From Trichinella spiralis (Eukaryota > Nematoda > Enoplea > Trichinellida > Trichinellidae), in contig CM012954.1 in the NCBI GenBank assembly GCA_000181795.3, positions 8,124,325 to 8,155,889 on the forward strand: DNA of 31,565 nucleotides, written 5' to 3'. The notes below the pieces were generated by a model that was given only the letters and a program-made list of their open reading frames with translations, made no database searches and was not told the DNA's origin. Position 1 is the first letter of the stretch. Every line of letters starts with the position of its first letter. Shown here one piece after another: positions 1-11,100 of this stretch. A program made the position numbers and the translations under genes.

Positions 1-1502
1 TCTAGTGGAATTCATTTTGGTACTTGAAAATGGAAAACTGAAAACAGTTTGTCATAATGGAATAAATGTAAATTTAATTTCTACCTTTAAGTTCATTTAA
101 GCGTATTGATTTTTGGCTTGCCAAAAAATAAAAAGAAGCAAATTATTTTCATTTTCTGTTCAATTCAGTTTAGTATATATATATATAGTTTATTTATTTA
201 TAAAAACAATTTTTGCGTGTGTGAAGTATTTCAAGGTTATAAATTTGTTTTCCATTTTTATTATGAATGTTCAGTTAGTTGCACAATGTTTCATTTGGAT
301 GTCAGTTGAAAATTTAAAAATAGCCAAGAATTAAAAATTACTTGCAGCTGTATGAAATTTTTGCAAACAACATATTGTTGTTTTATATTTTACACTCGCG
401 CATCGGACGATAAATCTACTCATAACTGATTAGAAAACCCACTGTGCAATTTTTCAACTCAATTTAAGGCAGTTGTTTCTGAAATTTTTTAAAAATAGTT
501 CATTTTTCTTTTTTTTTCACAACAAATAATCCTGAGGTATATATACGCTGTTGATGCGCAGTTTGTTGGACAATAATTTTTGTATTGTGATTTTCAATTG
601 AAAATCAGGTATGTTGCTGCTTATTTAATTCAATTTATTGTTAGGCATAAATTTTTCGTTGTTGTTATGTAGTGCAAAAAGTTGAAGGTGCATTTGCTTT
701 ACGCTAATTTGACTAAAACAGAGGAGGTAGGATACGGATGGGAGAGGTCGGTTGAAGGGGTAAGTTGAAAGAGAGAGAGAGGGAAGATGGTAATGAAAAT
801 ATGTAGAAAAAGAAGAGGAATTTTTTTGAATGATGATGATTCACTTGGAAAAATTTGTAACGGTCAATTGGAGCTGTGCTTTTGTTTTTCACCGACCAAT
901 CTGTTAAGCCGTGCACAATTGAATTACCGTCTGCAGCAAGCTTCCTCGATTCTGATCGTTTGCCCTTCAACGACTCTCAGCAGAATTTGCGTTGCTTTGT
1001 GCTGAGTAGCAGCTAGCTACATAATAATCTGTATGTATGCTCTGAGCTTGCTTGCATTTTGATTTTCATTTTTCAAAATGAACAATAATGCTGCTGATTG
1101 TTGAATGGAAAAATAATAATGGAAAAAGAACAGAATAATAATAAATTATTAGAAAAAAAATGAAGAAGATATAAAAGGAAGTGTGAATGAAATGCATGGT
1201 GACAATGGAGAAAAGAAGCAGAAGCAGGAGGAGAACGTTCAATTTGCTTTGGATGCATGCGTTTATCAATTTGTCTGTGTTTGTTGGTTGTCGATTATTT
1301 CTTGTCGTCTTGTTTCGCCGCCAAACGACTTGACTTGACGATTATCCAATAGCGTTCGCCAACGATAGGCCGCATCGGTTGCATTTGCTCAGCTTTTGCA
1401 AGCCGTTTGTCGTCCAATTTTGCCTGCCTCTTTTCCCTGCAATGCCGTCTGCCTGCCATTTTCTCCCCTGCATTCTCACTCATTTACTCACTCACTCATT
1501 TG

Positions 1503-1540
1503 CTCTCTATCTCTCTCTCTCTCTCTCGCTCTCTCTGTCT
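1503..1540. repeat. (TC)n microsatellite
   Basis: This is an almost uninterrupted CT/TC dinucleotide tract directly downstream of a less AT-rich island. It explains the Ser-Leu repeats in the overlapping open frames, which are not genes. Confidence 0.85.
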
Positions 1541-4500
1541 TGCTGTGGCTTCAATGGAACAATCATTTTTCAATCATAAGGAAAAATCCCCATCCCAGAG
1601 TTTTTTTCTCTCTTTCCTCTTTCTTTAAATACTACAAATCTGCAACGGAACACGTAAGCTGTATGTATCTCGATGTAACACTTTGTTTATTTTAAATTTT
1701 CATTTGTTTCAATATTTGATCATCATTTATTTATTTATTTATTTTTTACTTGTTGTATTATTCGATCATCGACTGAGTAATTTTCATTTTTAAAATTCTA
1801 ATCCGCTTTATTGTAATTGCATCATATTTTTGGGGATTCAGTTTTGTTTGTGGTTGTTGGTTTTTCTCTTCTGTTGCTTGAAAGTTCGAAAAGAACGATG
1901 AAAAAATAAGCTGTGTAAAAGAAGCAGATGATGATGAAGCCCGATAAATTGATTTTTCCTCTACAGCACTGTTTTCAAATTTGGTAACTTTACTGCCCCT
2001 GAATGACCAGTTTAATTAGTTTACTATTAAAGCAACAGCTTTCTTCTTCGTCATCACTGTATACTATTTATTATACATATCTGTGTATACTTTGCATTTT
2101 GGTTGATCGAATTTGCAAATTTAATATTTTTTTCAAATACATGTATTGATTTAATTTTTATTCAGCATAGCTTAAAGTTTTGTTTTTGAATTTTTAATTA
2201 AACAGTGAATTTGTTTCAAATATTTAATCATCATCATTATGGTAAAATCAATAGCTGTTTTTTCTTGGCGACTGTTTAAATTCATTCAATTGTGTCAATC
2301 ATTGTTTCAGAAAATAAAAAAATGATATTTAAAAATTAAATTTTTATTATTTCATCAAATGCAGATTTGGAGAAAAAAGTGATTTTTTTTATCATTTTGT
2401 TTGTTCACTTTGGAATAGAAAAATAGTTTATATCCTCTTTATGATTCAGTATTACATTGTCGCATGGGAATTTCCATCTTCACTATTCGTCAGATTTTAT
2501 AAAGATATAGTTTTTATTCAATCAAGCACAACATTGATGGGTCATATCTTCTTCTTCTATTTGTTCATGTCAACTTTTATTTCGCAAGATTATTACAATC
2601 ATTTTTTGATTCATTTTTTTATTTTAATTTTTCATTCATTTTCAAAAAAGTGCTATTTTATAGCTATGGTTTTAACAGTTTGTTTCGCTTTTTCTTTATC
2701 GATTTCTCTTTACAGGTTGATTGCAATTTTTACAATTTTTCCCCAATGACTCGATCGATCATTTGAGATTCAGAGATGAACAATATATTTGTACTACTTT
2801 GAAATTGTTGAATGTGATATTTTTTTCCATAATAATATTAATTTATTATTACTACTATAAATGTATACATATATCGGCGATGGGTTACATGCATGCGAAT
2901 TGTTGAAAAAAATTGCAAACAAGGGATGGTGGTGGTGGTATCCCAGTTGCGCGCTAATTGTTTCATCTGAAATTCGGAATTCAAAAGACGCAAGGCGCAT
3001 TCCGCGATCCGGGCATGAATCATTTCTTTTATGATTGGCTTCTTTTTGCCGCACCGCTGTTTCAAAAATTGCCATCTCTTCCTGTATGTTGAGATGAAAA
3101 TGATGATAAGAAGCGTCGACGTTGATATTTTCTTTTTTCATTATTTCTTCTCTCCCTCTCTTTATTATTATTATTATTACTTTTTTTACGGCAACATCTG
3201 CTTTTATGTTTCATGCCTTCCTATCTTTTTCTTTCTGTTTGCTTCAAATTAGCTGGCTAGCTAGCAGCTAGCTCTGCACGCACAATGCATACACACAAAC
3301 TTGACGCAATTTTGTTGAATTTGTGGATAAATCTGCTTCTTTTTTTTCAGAATATCAGAATTAACATTGGAACAGTAAGACAATGAGTGCTTTTCAACTT
3401 TATTCGATCAGATTAATTTTTAATATCATATTAATAATCAGATGTAGAAATCTATTATTCATAGTTTTCACATTTGCAAGTTTCAACTGTTACATTGCAA
3501 AGCTGCAAAATAATAGTAATAATATAAGCAAAAAGTGTCATATTTGTGAGAGCAATTTTTCTTTCAAATTTATTATTTCGCATAAATTGAAATGGCAATG
3601 GGAAAGTTGTTTTCGTAATGTTGTTTGTTGTTAATATTCTAAGAAGAAGAAAAAGAAGAAATGCTCGATTTTTAATAGTTCCAAACTTAAATTCTTTGGG
3701 TCAGAGAAAATGATGAGGGTTGTTTTTATATTGTTTAACAATTTCAGGTAAAATAACGTTTTTAAATTTCAATTTAAATTATAATTGTATCAAATATCAA
3801 ATGTGTGATGGGATATGGATAGTTTGATTTGCAATTTCAATGAATAGAATAAGCAGAAATGTGTGTGTGTTATGTCACGTGTCTAATGTGATATTGAGAA
3901 ATTGTTTTCTTTTTTTTTCGTAAATTATGCTAATAATTTGCTATAATATTATCATTTCTTTTTGTTTGTCGTTTTTAAACAGCAGATCAGTTTGCAAACT
4001 TGTCGATTGATTAATAATGGAAATAGTTGGTTGAGTGTTGCAATCAGTGGGAAAGAAAAAAGCATTGTGCGATAATTAAATGTTTAAAAAAATCTAAAGT
4101 TCCTGTTGTTGCGGTGTAAAAAATTGGAATTTGAAGCATTTCGAATATTGTAAATTTGGATGTTTGTTTAGTTTTTTTCTCATAGCTATTTGTTAAGCCG
4201 TTGTTGTGGGTTTCTTCCAAATGTTAGCGCACAATATTTTTTCTTTGCTTTTGCTTCTGCTTTTTTTTTCTGAAATTTCCACTTGAACAACTGTGATTGT
4301 CTTTGATGAATTGTTTGTAAAGATGGACATTTTTTATCCGCATTATTCAAGCTATGCTCGGTGTGTTTAATTAGAAACGCGAGATCTATAAACAGTTTGT
4401 TATTTCGAACGTAGTGCGCGCGCATGCGCGTGTAGAAGAGGGAAAATTCATCAAACTCCTCTTTCCACATGCAACATGCGACGTCAAAGCGTTGGCGTTT

Positions 4501-4794
4501 TCGAGAGTTTCTGATCAGTTTAATACTTTTTTTTATTTTACATTTTCGTTTTCAAATTTATTCGTACAATTAATAAATGATTAGGGTTTGAGAATTTATG
4601 AGAATATTTAAAAAAAAAACTATATATATGTATATTTATGTTATATTGCACAGAAAAGTGAAAAAGTGCGAGGGCAATTTGAAGAAACATTTTAGCAGAT
4701 GCAGTTCAGCAGTTTTATAGCCAGCCATTAGTCGGTTAATTTTGATTGAAAAATAGCTGGAAGCGACAGCCAACAGCAGCGGCAGTAGTAGTAG

Positions 4795-4822
4795 CTGTTG
4801 TTGTTGTTGTTGTTGTTGTTGT
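4795..4822. repeat. (GTT)n trinucleotide repeat
   Basis: About nine tandem GTT units follow a short GTA run. On the minus strand the tract reads as poly-Gln (CAA) inside an 87-codon open frame, but there is no other sign that the frame is coding. Confidence 0.85.
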
Positions 4823-5699
4823 AAGAAGATGGATAAGTTGGCTGGATATTTTGTCATTTGCATTTGTTCGTTTGGTCTGAGTTTGCAATTTTGATGCAAT
4901 CAAATTTTGTCCATCTTAAAATGTCCATTTTTTGTTCAAATTGTATCAAATCCGAGTTCAAATTCAATCAAAAAATTTTTACTTTTATATTTAGTTAACT
5001 TTCGTTATTGAAAAAATTCCATTTTCACGCTGCTATTCAGTCGCCAAATGTGAAAGTTGTAACCATCTCGTATTCTGCTAATGATACACGCTTAAATTTG
5101 CATATAAATAACAGAGTTGTATTGGTTTGCTTAGATTAAGTTGTTTGTTGCAAGAGAAAAAAAATTGATCATTTTCACTTACTCAGCGGAAAGTTTTGTC
5201 AGTGCTATTTATATATATTCCACCCTTTGGCTATGCTGCTTTTTCTCCTGAGCGTGGGAAAAAAGCGCACGAACATTTGTTTAAATTGTTGGGATTGGCG
5301 AGTTGGAGGGAGACTTATGTTTAATTCGTTCATTTTTTTTCTTTCTTTTGGTTTTTCTTTTGTCAAAGAATAGAGAGAATTTTTTGATATTTCCATTTTT
5401 TCAAATTCTCATCCTTTTAAATTTTCTCTGCGTAATGTGGCACGAAATTTTAAATGAAGAATCGATAATTGTGATTTTTACAATGTCGGTTTTTATGGTC
5501 TTCCTTTCCCTCGCTTGCTTAGTAAAGAGAAAATGAAAGCAATAAAAATTTAGATCAGGGGATAATTTATTGTTATGTCTTATGGTAGTATAGCGCTAAA
5601 ATTGTGATGGTTTATTTTTAATGGAAAAAATCAGTCACCGATAAATTTTAAATTATCTTTTTACAAATCAGATAATAACGATTTGTTCTTCAGTTTTAA

Positions 5700-5703
5700 T
5701 TAA
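5700..5703. repeat. TTAA target-site duplication, left
   Basis: TTAA directly precedes the CCC start of the piggyBac terminal repeat and is matched by TTAA at 7461-7464. TTAA duplication is the hallmark of piggyBac insertion. Confidence 0.93.
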
Positions 5704-5722
5704 CCCTTTGATGGATTGTTGG
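5704..5722 (+). repeat. piggyBac left terminal inverted repeat (19 bp)
   Basis: The sequence CCCTTTGATGGATTGTTGG abuts the left TTAA and is perfectly repeated inverted at 7442-7460. The ATTGTTGG core recurs subterminally at 5741-5748 and near 7253-7260, like the subterminal repeats that piggyBac transposases bind. Confidence 0.92.
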
Positions 5723-5726
5723 CGAT

Positions 5727-6284
5727 AGGTACGTTGTTGGATTGTTGGGGTAGGCCACACCCCACTTTAGAAAAACACGTGTAAAAAGCTGGGAGTATGT
5801 TCAACTTTTATGAAATTTATTTTATTGGATAGTTCGAAGAATTCTGTACATGATGGTATCAAAGCATTTCCAATTTTAATAATTTTTTGGCATTTTATTG
5901 GCAAAAAATGCGACAAAATTTTGGTTAAAAAATCGTCTTTTTTCAGTTTTTTTCTTCGCGTGGACTTAATTTTGTAAAATTCGTGAAACGAATTACATTA
6001 TTGAATAGAGCACGTTATTCTGCACATTTTGATACCAAACTCAGGTCTATAGTCTTTTTTTTGGTTCCGTAAAGACTTCGTTTATCTAAGCCCTTTCTAT
6101 ACTTTTAACATAAACATATGGAAAAGTGTTGAGCAGGAAATCGATATTCCACATTTTTTTTTGATTTCAGTATCTATAATTTATTTATTTCTATGTATTT
6201 TGATTAAAATTTTATTATTTGAAATAAATTTCAAGTCTCTTCTAGCTGAAAATTCAACAAAATTGACGTAATAAATCTGTTGAT
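5727..6284 (+). repeat. Left arm of 558-bp inverted repeat inside piggyBac
   Basis: This arm pairs with 6717-7275. By eye I count about eleven substitutions and one single-base indel between the arms, roughly 98% identity, so the duplication is fairly recent. Its inner edge lies seven bases beyond the transposase stop codon. The arm therefore corresponds to the original 3' untranslated and terminal region of the transposase gene. Confidence 0.92.
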
Positions 6285-6290
6285 CTTTCT

Positions 6291-6716
6291 TTATTTGAAA
6301 GTGTTAGGATTAACATCACAATGCTCACAGTAGCTGCGCAGATGTTCATTGCAGCATATCTTTCTACACTTTATGCAGCTAGATCTTACTTTTTTGTCAC
6401 GTTTTCTTCCACAAAAGACGCATCTTCTATAGATGTGTTTTTCATCTTTGCTTGCTTCTGACCGCTCGGTTGACGTCGCTGTTCCTATTTGTTCAATCGC
6501 TTTCCTTACTGTGTAAGGAAGGGATTGCGGGGGACTGGCAGCCCGTTTCTGAAGAACGATGTCCACTAAATTTTTGCCACACTCCATTAAAATTAGTCTT
6601 CTACGCTGCGACTTTCGGGCGTTCCAATCTGGATTTTTGCATGTCCAAATAACATATGTTGCTAGACCTGCGCAATCTAAAGTAGTGAACCATAGAACCA
6701 TTGGCCACCGCCGGCC
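6291..6716 (-). pseudogene. piggyBac transposase, C-terminal fragment only
   Basis: The frame reads GRRWPMVLWFTTLDCAGL at its upstream end, matching the RRWP-hydrophobic segment that follows the last catalytic region in piggyBac transposases. It ends in a cysteine-rich domain, with CVFC, CIKC, CCNEH and CEHC clusters between roughly residues 95 and 130, which is the family's C-terminal zinc-binding domain for end recognition. About 140 codons remain where family members usually have 500-600. The catalytic Asp residues and N-terminal domains are absent. The frame stays open to the TAA at 6291-6293. On the 5' side it runs straight into the right inverted arm at 6717, so the truncation coincides with the inverted-duplication junction. 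The first ATG (6701) is internal, not a true start. Confidence 0.88.
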
Positions 6717-7275
6717 ATCAACAGATTTATTACGTCAATTTTGTTGAATTTTCAGCTAGAAGAGACTTGAAATTTATTTCAAATAATGAAATTTTAATCA
6801 AAATACATAAAAATAAATAAATTATAGATACTGAAATCAAAAAAAAATGTGGGATATCGATTTCCTGCTCAACACTTTTCCATATGTTTATGTTAAAACT
6901 ATAGAAAAGGCTTAGATAAGCGAAGTCTTTTCGGAACCAAAAAAAACGACTATAGACCTGAGTTTGGTATCAAAATGTGCAGAATAACGTGCTCTATTCA
7001 ATATTGCAATTCATTTCACGAATTTTACAAAATTAAGTCCACGCGAAGAAAAAAACTGAAAAAAGACGATTTTTTAACCAAAATTTTGTCGCATTTTTTG
7101 CCAATAAAATGCCAAAAAATTATTAAAATTGGAAATGCTTTGATACCATCATGTACAGAATTCTTCGAACTATCCAATAAAATAAATTTCATAAAAGTTG
7201 AACATACTCCCAGCTTTTTACACGTGTTTTTCTAAAGTGGGGTGTGGCCTACCCCAACAATCCAACAACGTACCT
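6717..7275 (-). repeat. Right arm of 558-bp inverted repeat inside piggyBac
   Basis: This is the inverted copy of 5727-6284. It replaces the upstream coding part of the transposase gene, so it is probably the secondary copy and the left arm the original 3' flank. Transcription through both arms would make a nearly perfect long hairpin. Confidence 0.92.
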
Positions 7276-7441
7276 TTTAAGTTTACGATGTTCTGTAGAC
7301 CGAACAAAAAATCCTGGAACATTGAAATTTTTTTCAAAATATGTCTTATTGTTTCAACAGAGATGTCACAAAGCTTCAGACTATAAAAATGAAAATTGAC
7401 AGAATGCGACGAAAAGAAAACCCCCTGGGGTGGGCTCTACC
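7276..7441. other. Unpaired piggyBac subterminal region
   Basis: This stretch lies between the right arm and the right terminal repeat and has no counterpart on the left. Its inner neighbour carries the same GATTGTTGGGGTAG subterminal motif as the left end, and a second ctacccc motif lies next to the terminal repeat. Because the transposase remnant points leftwards, this is probably what is left of the element's original 5' end. I see no coding sequence. Confidence 0.6.
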
Positions 7442-7460
7442 CCAACAATCCATCAAAGGG
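7442..7460 (-). repeat. piggyBac right terminal inverted repeat (19 bp)
   Basis: This is the exact reverse complement of the left terminal repeat. It ends in GGG directly before the right TTAA. Confidence 0.92.
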
Positions 7461-7464
7461 TTAA
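7461..7464. repeat. TTAA target-site duplication, right
   Basis: This TTAA matches 5700-5703 and sets the right boundary of the insertion. Confidence 0.93.
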
Positions 7465-8137
7465 AATACTGCATGAGAGATTTTTGAATGGTTAATTTTT
7501 AATTTCTATTCGTTGTAACACGGATTGTATTTATTATTGAAATGAAGTTTCAATGAATAAAATACACAAGCGGCACGCACACGTTTAAACGTTATTTTTT
7601 GCTTAATTTTCGTGTTGCCTATTTTTTTGCTTTAAAAGTGAAATGGGTAAATTTGAAATGTTGAAATCTGCAATTGTGGGTAAAATTGTATAAATAAATA
7701 TTGCATTGTATTGTATTATGTGATTGTGAATTGTAATTCAAGAAAACATTACCATTTCATAAGTTGTGTTGCACACTGATTATTTATTTCAAAATTAATG
7801 TGCAATGAATTTTATCATTGGAAAAAATTTTTGCTAATTAAATGACACATGGTTGATCGATATTATTGGATGTTGTTAAGAATGTGAAAATAAAGACCGA
7901 CATGAAGGTGCTGCATGTTGTTGTAATAGATGCTAGTATTGCTGTTGGTCGAGGGGCTGTGCAGTCATCATCATCATCAGTCTCATCATCATTGGCGTCG
8001 AGCTTTTGATGACCAATTCGGGTAATAGATGGGAAATGGTCTGTCGCTTTTGCATTTAAACGTTGTTTGTTGAATTAATAAATCATTTTCACCAAGATCA
8101 ATAAGCATTTAAGCTCTTTCCGTTGTATGTATTGATT

Positions 8138-8158
8138 TGCCCCGTTTCCGGCGGGGCA
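8138..8158. other. Short GC-rich hairpin in AT-rich DNA
   Basis: The sequence TGCCCCG, a seven-base loop, then CGGGGCA gives a perfect 7-bp stem with six G-C pairs. It stands out against a background of about 30% G+C. It is too short for a microRNA precursor and no function can be assigned. Confidence 0.5.
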
Positions 8159-11100
8159 CTTCAACTGGTTGGTTGCATTTCATCTGGCATGCGCATTTGT
8201 ACACACTGGCTTAAAAAGTACATTCCACAAAGTCGGGTATTTGTTTGTTTTTTCATTTTAATTTATGCTTGATTTATATATTTGATTGAAAAGAGTTTGA
8301 AAATGATTTCAATTATCATTGTTGCTATCAGTTGCAATTGTCAAAAGAAAAGGAAGGCATCATTTTCACAAGTCTTTTGTTCAAAATTCTGTTCTGCTTG
8401 ACAAAATCATTTCATTATTTTTCTTTTGTAATTTTACATTCTATTGAATCTCGTAATATGCAGATGAATATGCATTCAGATTTTATTTTTCTCGAAAATC
8501 TTTTCATCTCCTAACCGTCCGTATTCTTTGGGATTCAGTGGGATATGATCAGTGCCACAACAGCTGAGATTGTCATCTTTTGATGATAAAATTGATATTT
8601 TTGTTTATTAAAAAATTTGTTTTTAATATTCTTATCAATGGAAGAAAATTTTTCAGCATTTATGGCGACCATTTGATAGTATAAATTGTAGTGTATGAAA
8701 ATTGATGTTTGAGAACTGTAATAATAATAATAATAAGGTAGTTGCACAAATTTCAACCATAGAATATATTTATTAAGATGTAATTGATGAAGGGAAAATT
8801 ATTTCTGATATGCTATCAAATGAACAGCAACAAAAAAAACGAAACAGTTACGTGTGTTGCTAGAAAATGTGTATGTGTGTGAACTTTGTTGCTTGGAATT
8901 GGAAAAATTTATAGAAGAATGGTGGAGGAATTTGTGGAATTTGTTTAAACAAATATTTTGGTAAAAGAGGAAAAAAAAGAAGAGCACACGTTTAGTTTTT
9001 AGCAGTTTTTTGAAAAAATTTACAAGAACATTTTTGCATATGTTGTGTGGAATTTTTTTTTGTTTTATGGTAAATGGGTTGTTTAGTCAGTGATTGTTGC
9101 ATTAATTTTAAAATTAATGTCATGCTTTTTTGTTCATCATTTTTCTGAAAAGATGTGATGAAAGTGATTCCTTCAATTTCATACCATGCAAGAAGCACGA
9201 AGTAGATCTTCTTCGGTGTTGTTGTAGATATTTCTGTACTGTTGTTGGAAATGTGCGTTCGTTCCACTACCATTACTTTCATATTTTGCAAATATTTTTT
9301 GATATATTTTAAATGAAATGAACAACTATGTTGCATTTTTGTTCTTTCAAACGTCGAAATGCTCAACAAATTCAGCTAAAGCTGCAAAGGTGAGAAACAT
9401 CATTCATTCATCATGCTACACATGCACAGTAAACACACAGATTGTTGCATGTCGACTGGCAACAAACACGGCTCTTCGACGTCTGTTGTTCGTTTGTTGT
9501 TTGGTTCTGGGGTTTTATATTGGTGACGTGTGTGTATTTTTTTTTTGCTGCCGCTGACTCAGCTGAAACGTTCATCAACTGCTATAAAGCGTTTTGGAAC
9601 ATTTCGCTCGATTCCATGCTCTGAGCTCAGTCATTCACTCCCACAAGCAGACAGGCAGGCAGGCAGACAAGCAGAGTTAGCCCAACTTCCCGCATCCCCT
9701 ATGTTCCAGTCCTCCAAGACAGTCTGGCTGTCCAGTATGATGAATGCTTTAATTTCACTTTTGATTATTCTTTAATATGGATGTGAAGTAATGATAATTT
9801 TCATTTTGTGAGATGATTTGTTGTGAAAACATTATTAGGCGATTTTCAATTTTATTATTATTTCAGTTGGTGGAATATTTGACTTTTTTCCTCAAAGAAT
9901 TTCAACTTTCAACTGGCGGGCGGATAAATAATATTCACTTCAATCCCCTTTATGCTGGAATACTGGTAGCAAATGTAAAACCAGTTGAAAATGTTCGCTC
10001 GCTTGCTTTGCTTACTTGCTTGCTTGGTTGTGCTTTCATCTTCTCATCTTGCTTTCATAAATTGAGTGCTGTTTTTGAAGTTCAAAGACTCGAGACCGCT
10101 TGTTTGCAAAAATTCTCTATGCTTATTACGTTTTGAATTTGCTTCTTCTATTTTTTTTCATTAACTTATTCTCTCTACACACCTAACAAAAGTGTTTATT
10201 GCAAAAAAATGCAAAAAGAAGAGGAGGATTATTTTCGTTTAATTATAAACTGACAGCCAGCCCCTACACCACCACCATCTGCATTATCTATTATCAGATG
10301 CTGCTGACATTTACGGTGGTACCACCACCATCGATAGCATCATTTATTTGTTCAGAATATTGCGATAGTTTGTCATGATTTATTTTTTTTTCGAATTTCC
10401 CAACTTCAGCAAAACAAAATGTATATAGCTTTTAATAATATTGAAATTGAATCTCCGGGAATGGATTTTCTCATTTCGTATATTTTATGTTTGTTTCTTT
10501 TTTGGGTCGATGTTTCATTATATATATAACAATAATGTTGCTATGTTGAACAGAAGAAACAGAATGCGAAACGGCAACGATATTCAAAAGCTGTGACATT
10601 GCTCAACTATTGATGCAGCTTTTTTCTTATTTTTGGTGTTTCATTCAATGAAATTCATTGCAACTTTTCATTTTGTTATGATTTTTTTTCTTGTATAGTT
10701 TTTTTGCTGAAAAATTGCAGAAAATATCTATTTTGTATCTGCAGAAGTGTTGTAAGAGCAGGAAATGTTGACTTCAGGGATTACGGTTATATATGAGCAG
10801 AGTTTGCCAAGTATTGTAGAGATGATTTGCGTTTTCTAGCCTTGGATTTTGTTCTTCATAAGAGACGTATGCTAGAGCACTAGAGAGCAACAACATTTAT
10901 CTTCATTTCTTAGTTAATTTAATGGTGAAAGAAATGTCATTGTCAATTCTGATGCCCTTGTTTAATTAAACTGGTCACTGGTTGAATTGATTTTGCACTT
11001 GCTGTTTGTTCCACTGCAATTTTCAAGCAATTTTTTTTTCTTTCAGTCAGTATAATTTTTTCTTCAAAAATTTTAAAATTATCATTTTTTTTCTCTTATT

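Larger units (their letters stand above)
1..5699. other. AT-rich gene-free stretch upstream of the piggyBac element
   Basis: I see no supportable gene here. All open frames are short and rich in Phe, Ile, Ser and Leu, as expected from T-rich DNA. Visible content includes a (TC)n tract near 1503-1540, a (TTA)n run near 3165-3180, a (GTT)n run at 4795-4822 and an alternating GC palindrome (gcgcgcgcatgcgcg) near 4416-4431. Two less AT-rich islands, about 890-1020 and 1290-1480 (with a CCAAT motif near 1346), could be promoter or 5' UTR pieces of the downstream muscleblind gene, because animal muscleblind genes often have long 5' introns. That link is inference only. Confidence 0.5.
5704..7460 (-). 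mobile_element. piggyBac DNA transposon derivative with long inverted arms
   Basis: The element is 1757 bp and flanked by TTAA. Its ends are a perfect 19-bp terminal inverted repeat, CCCTTTGATGGATTGTTGG on the left and its reverse complement on the right. Inside lie two large inverted arms (5727-6284 and 6717-7275, about 558 bp each) around a 432-bp spacer. The spacer carries only the C-terminal end of a piggyBac transposase on the minus strand. The right side has an extra 185 bp (7276-7460) between arm and terminus, while the left has only 23 bp. I read this as a once autonomous element that lost most of its transposase gene and acquired an inverted copy of its own 3' flank. It cannot encode a full transposase, but both termini look intact, so mobilisation in trans is conceivable. 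Confidence 0.93.

Noticed and set aside
2794-3141. A 115-codon minus-strand frame with a charged N-terminal half
   Set aside because: It has a plausible amino-acid mix over about 50 residues but then becomes poly-His and hydrophobic AT-rich translation. No family is recognised and overlapping frames look equally good.
4410-4440. A gcgcgcgcatgcgcg palindrome considered as a regulatory site
   Set aside because: Alternating purine-pyrimidine palindromes of this size arise by chance or slippage, and nothing around it supports a function.
4186-4470. A 94-codon minus-strand frame, Lys-rich at its end
   Set aside because: No domain, no conserved motif and no splice partner. The length is within chance for this region.
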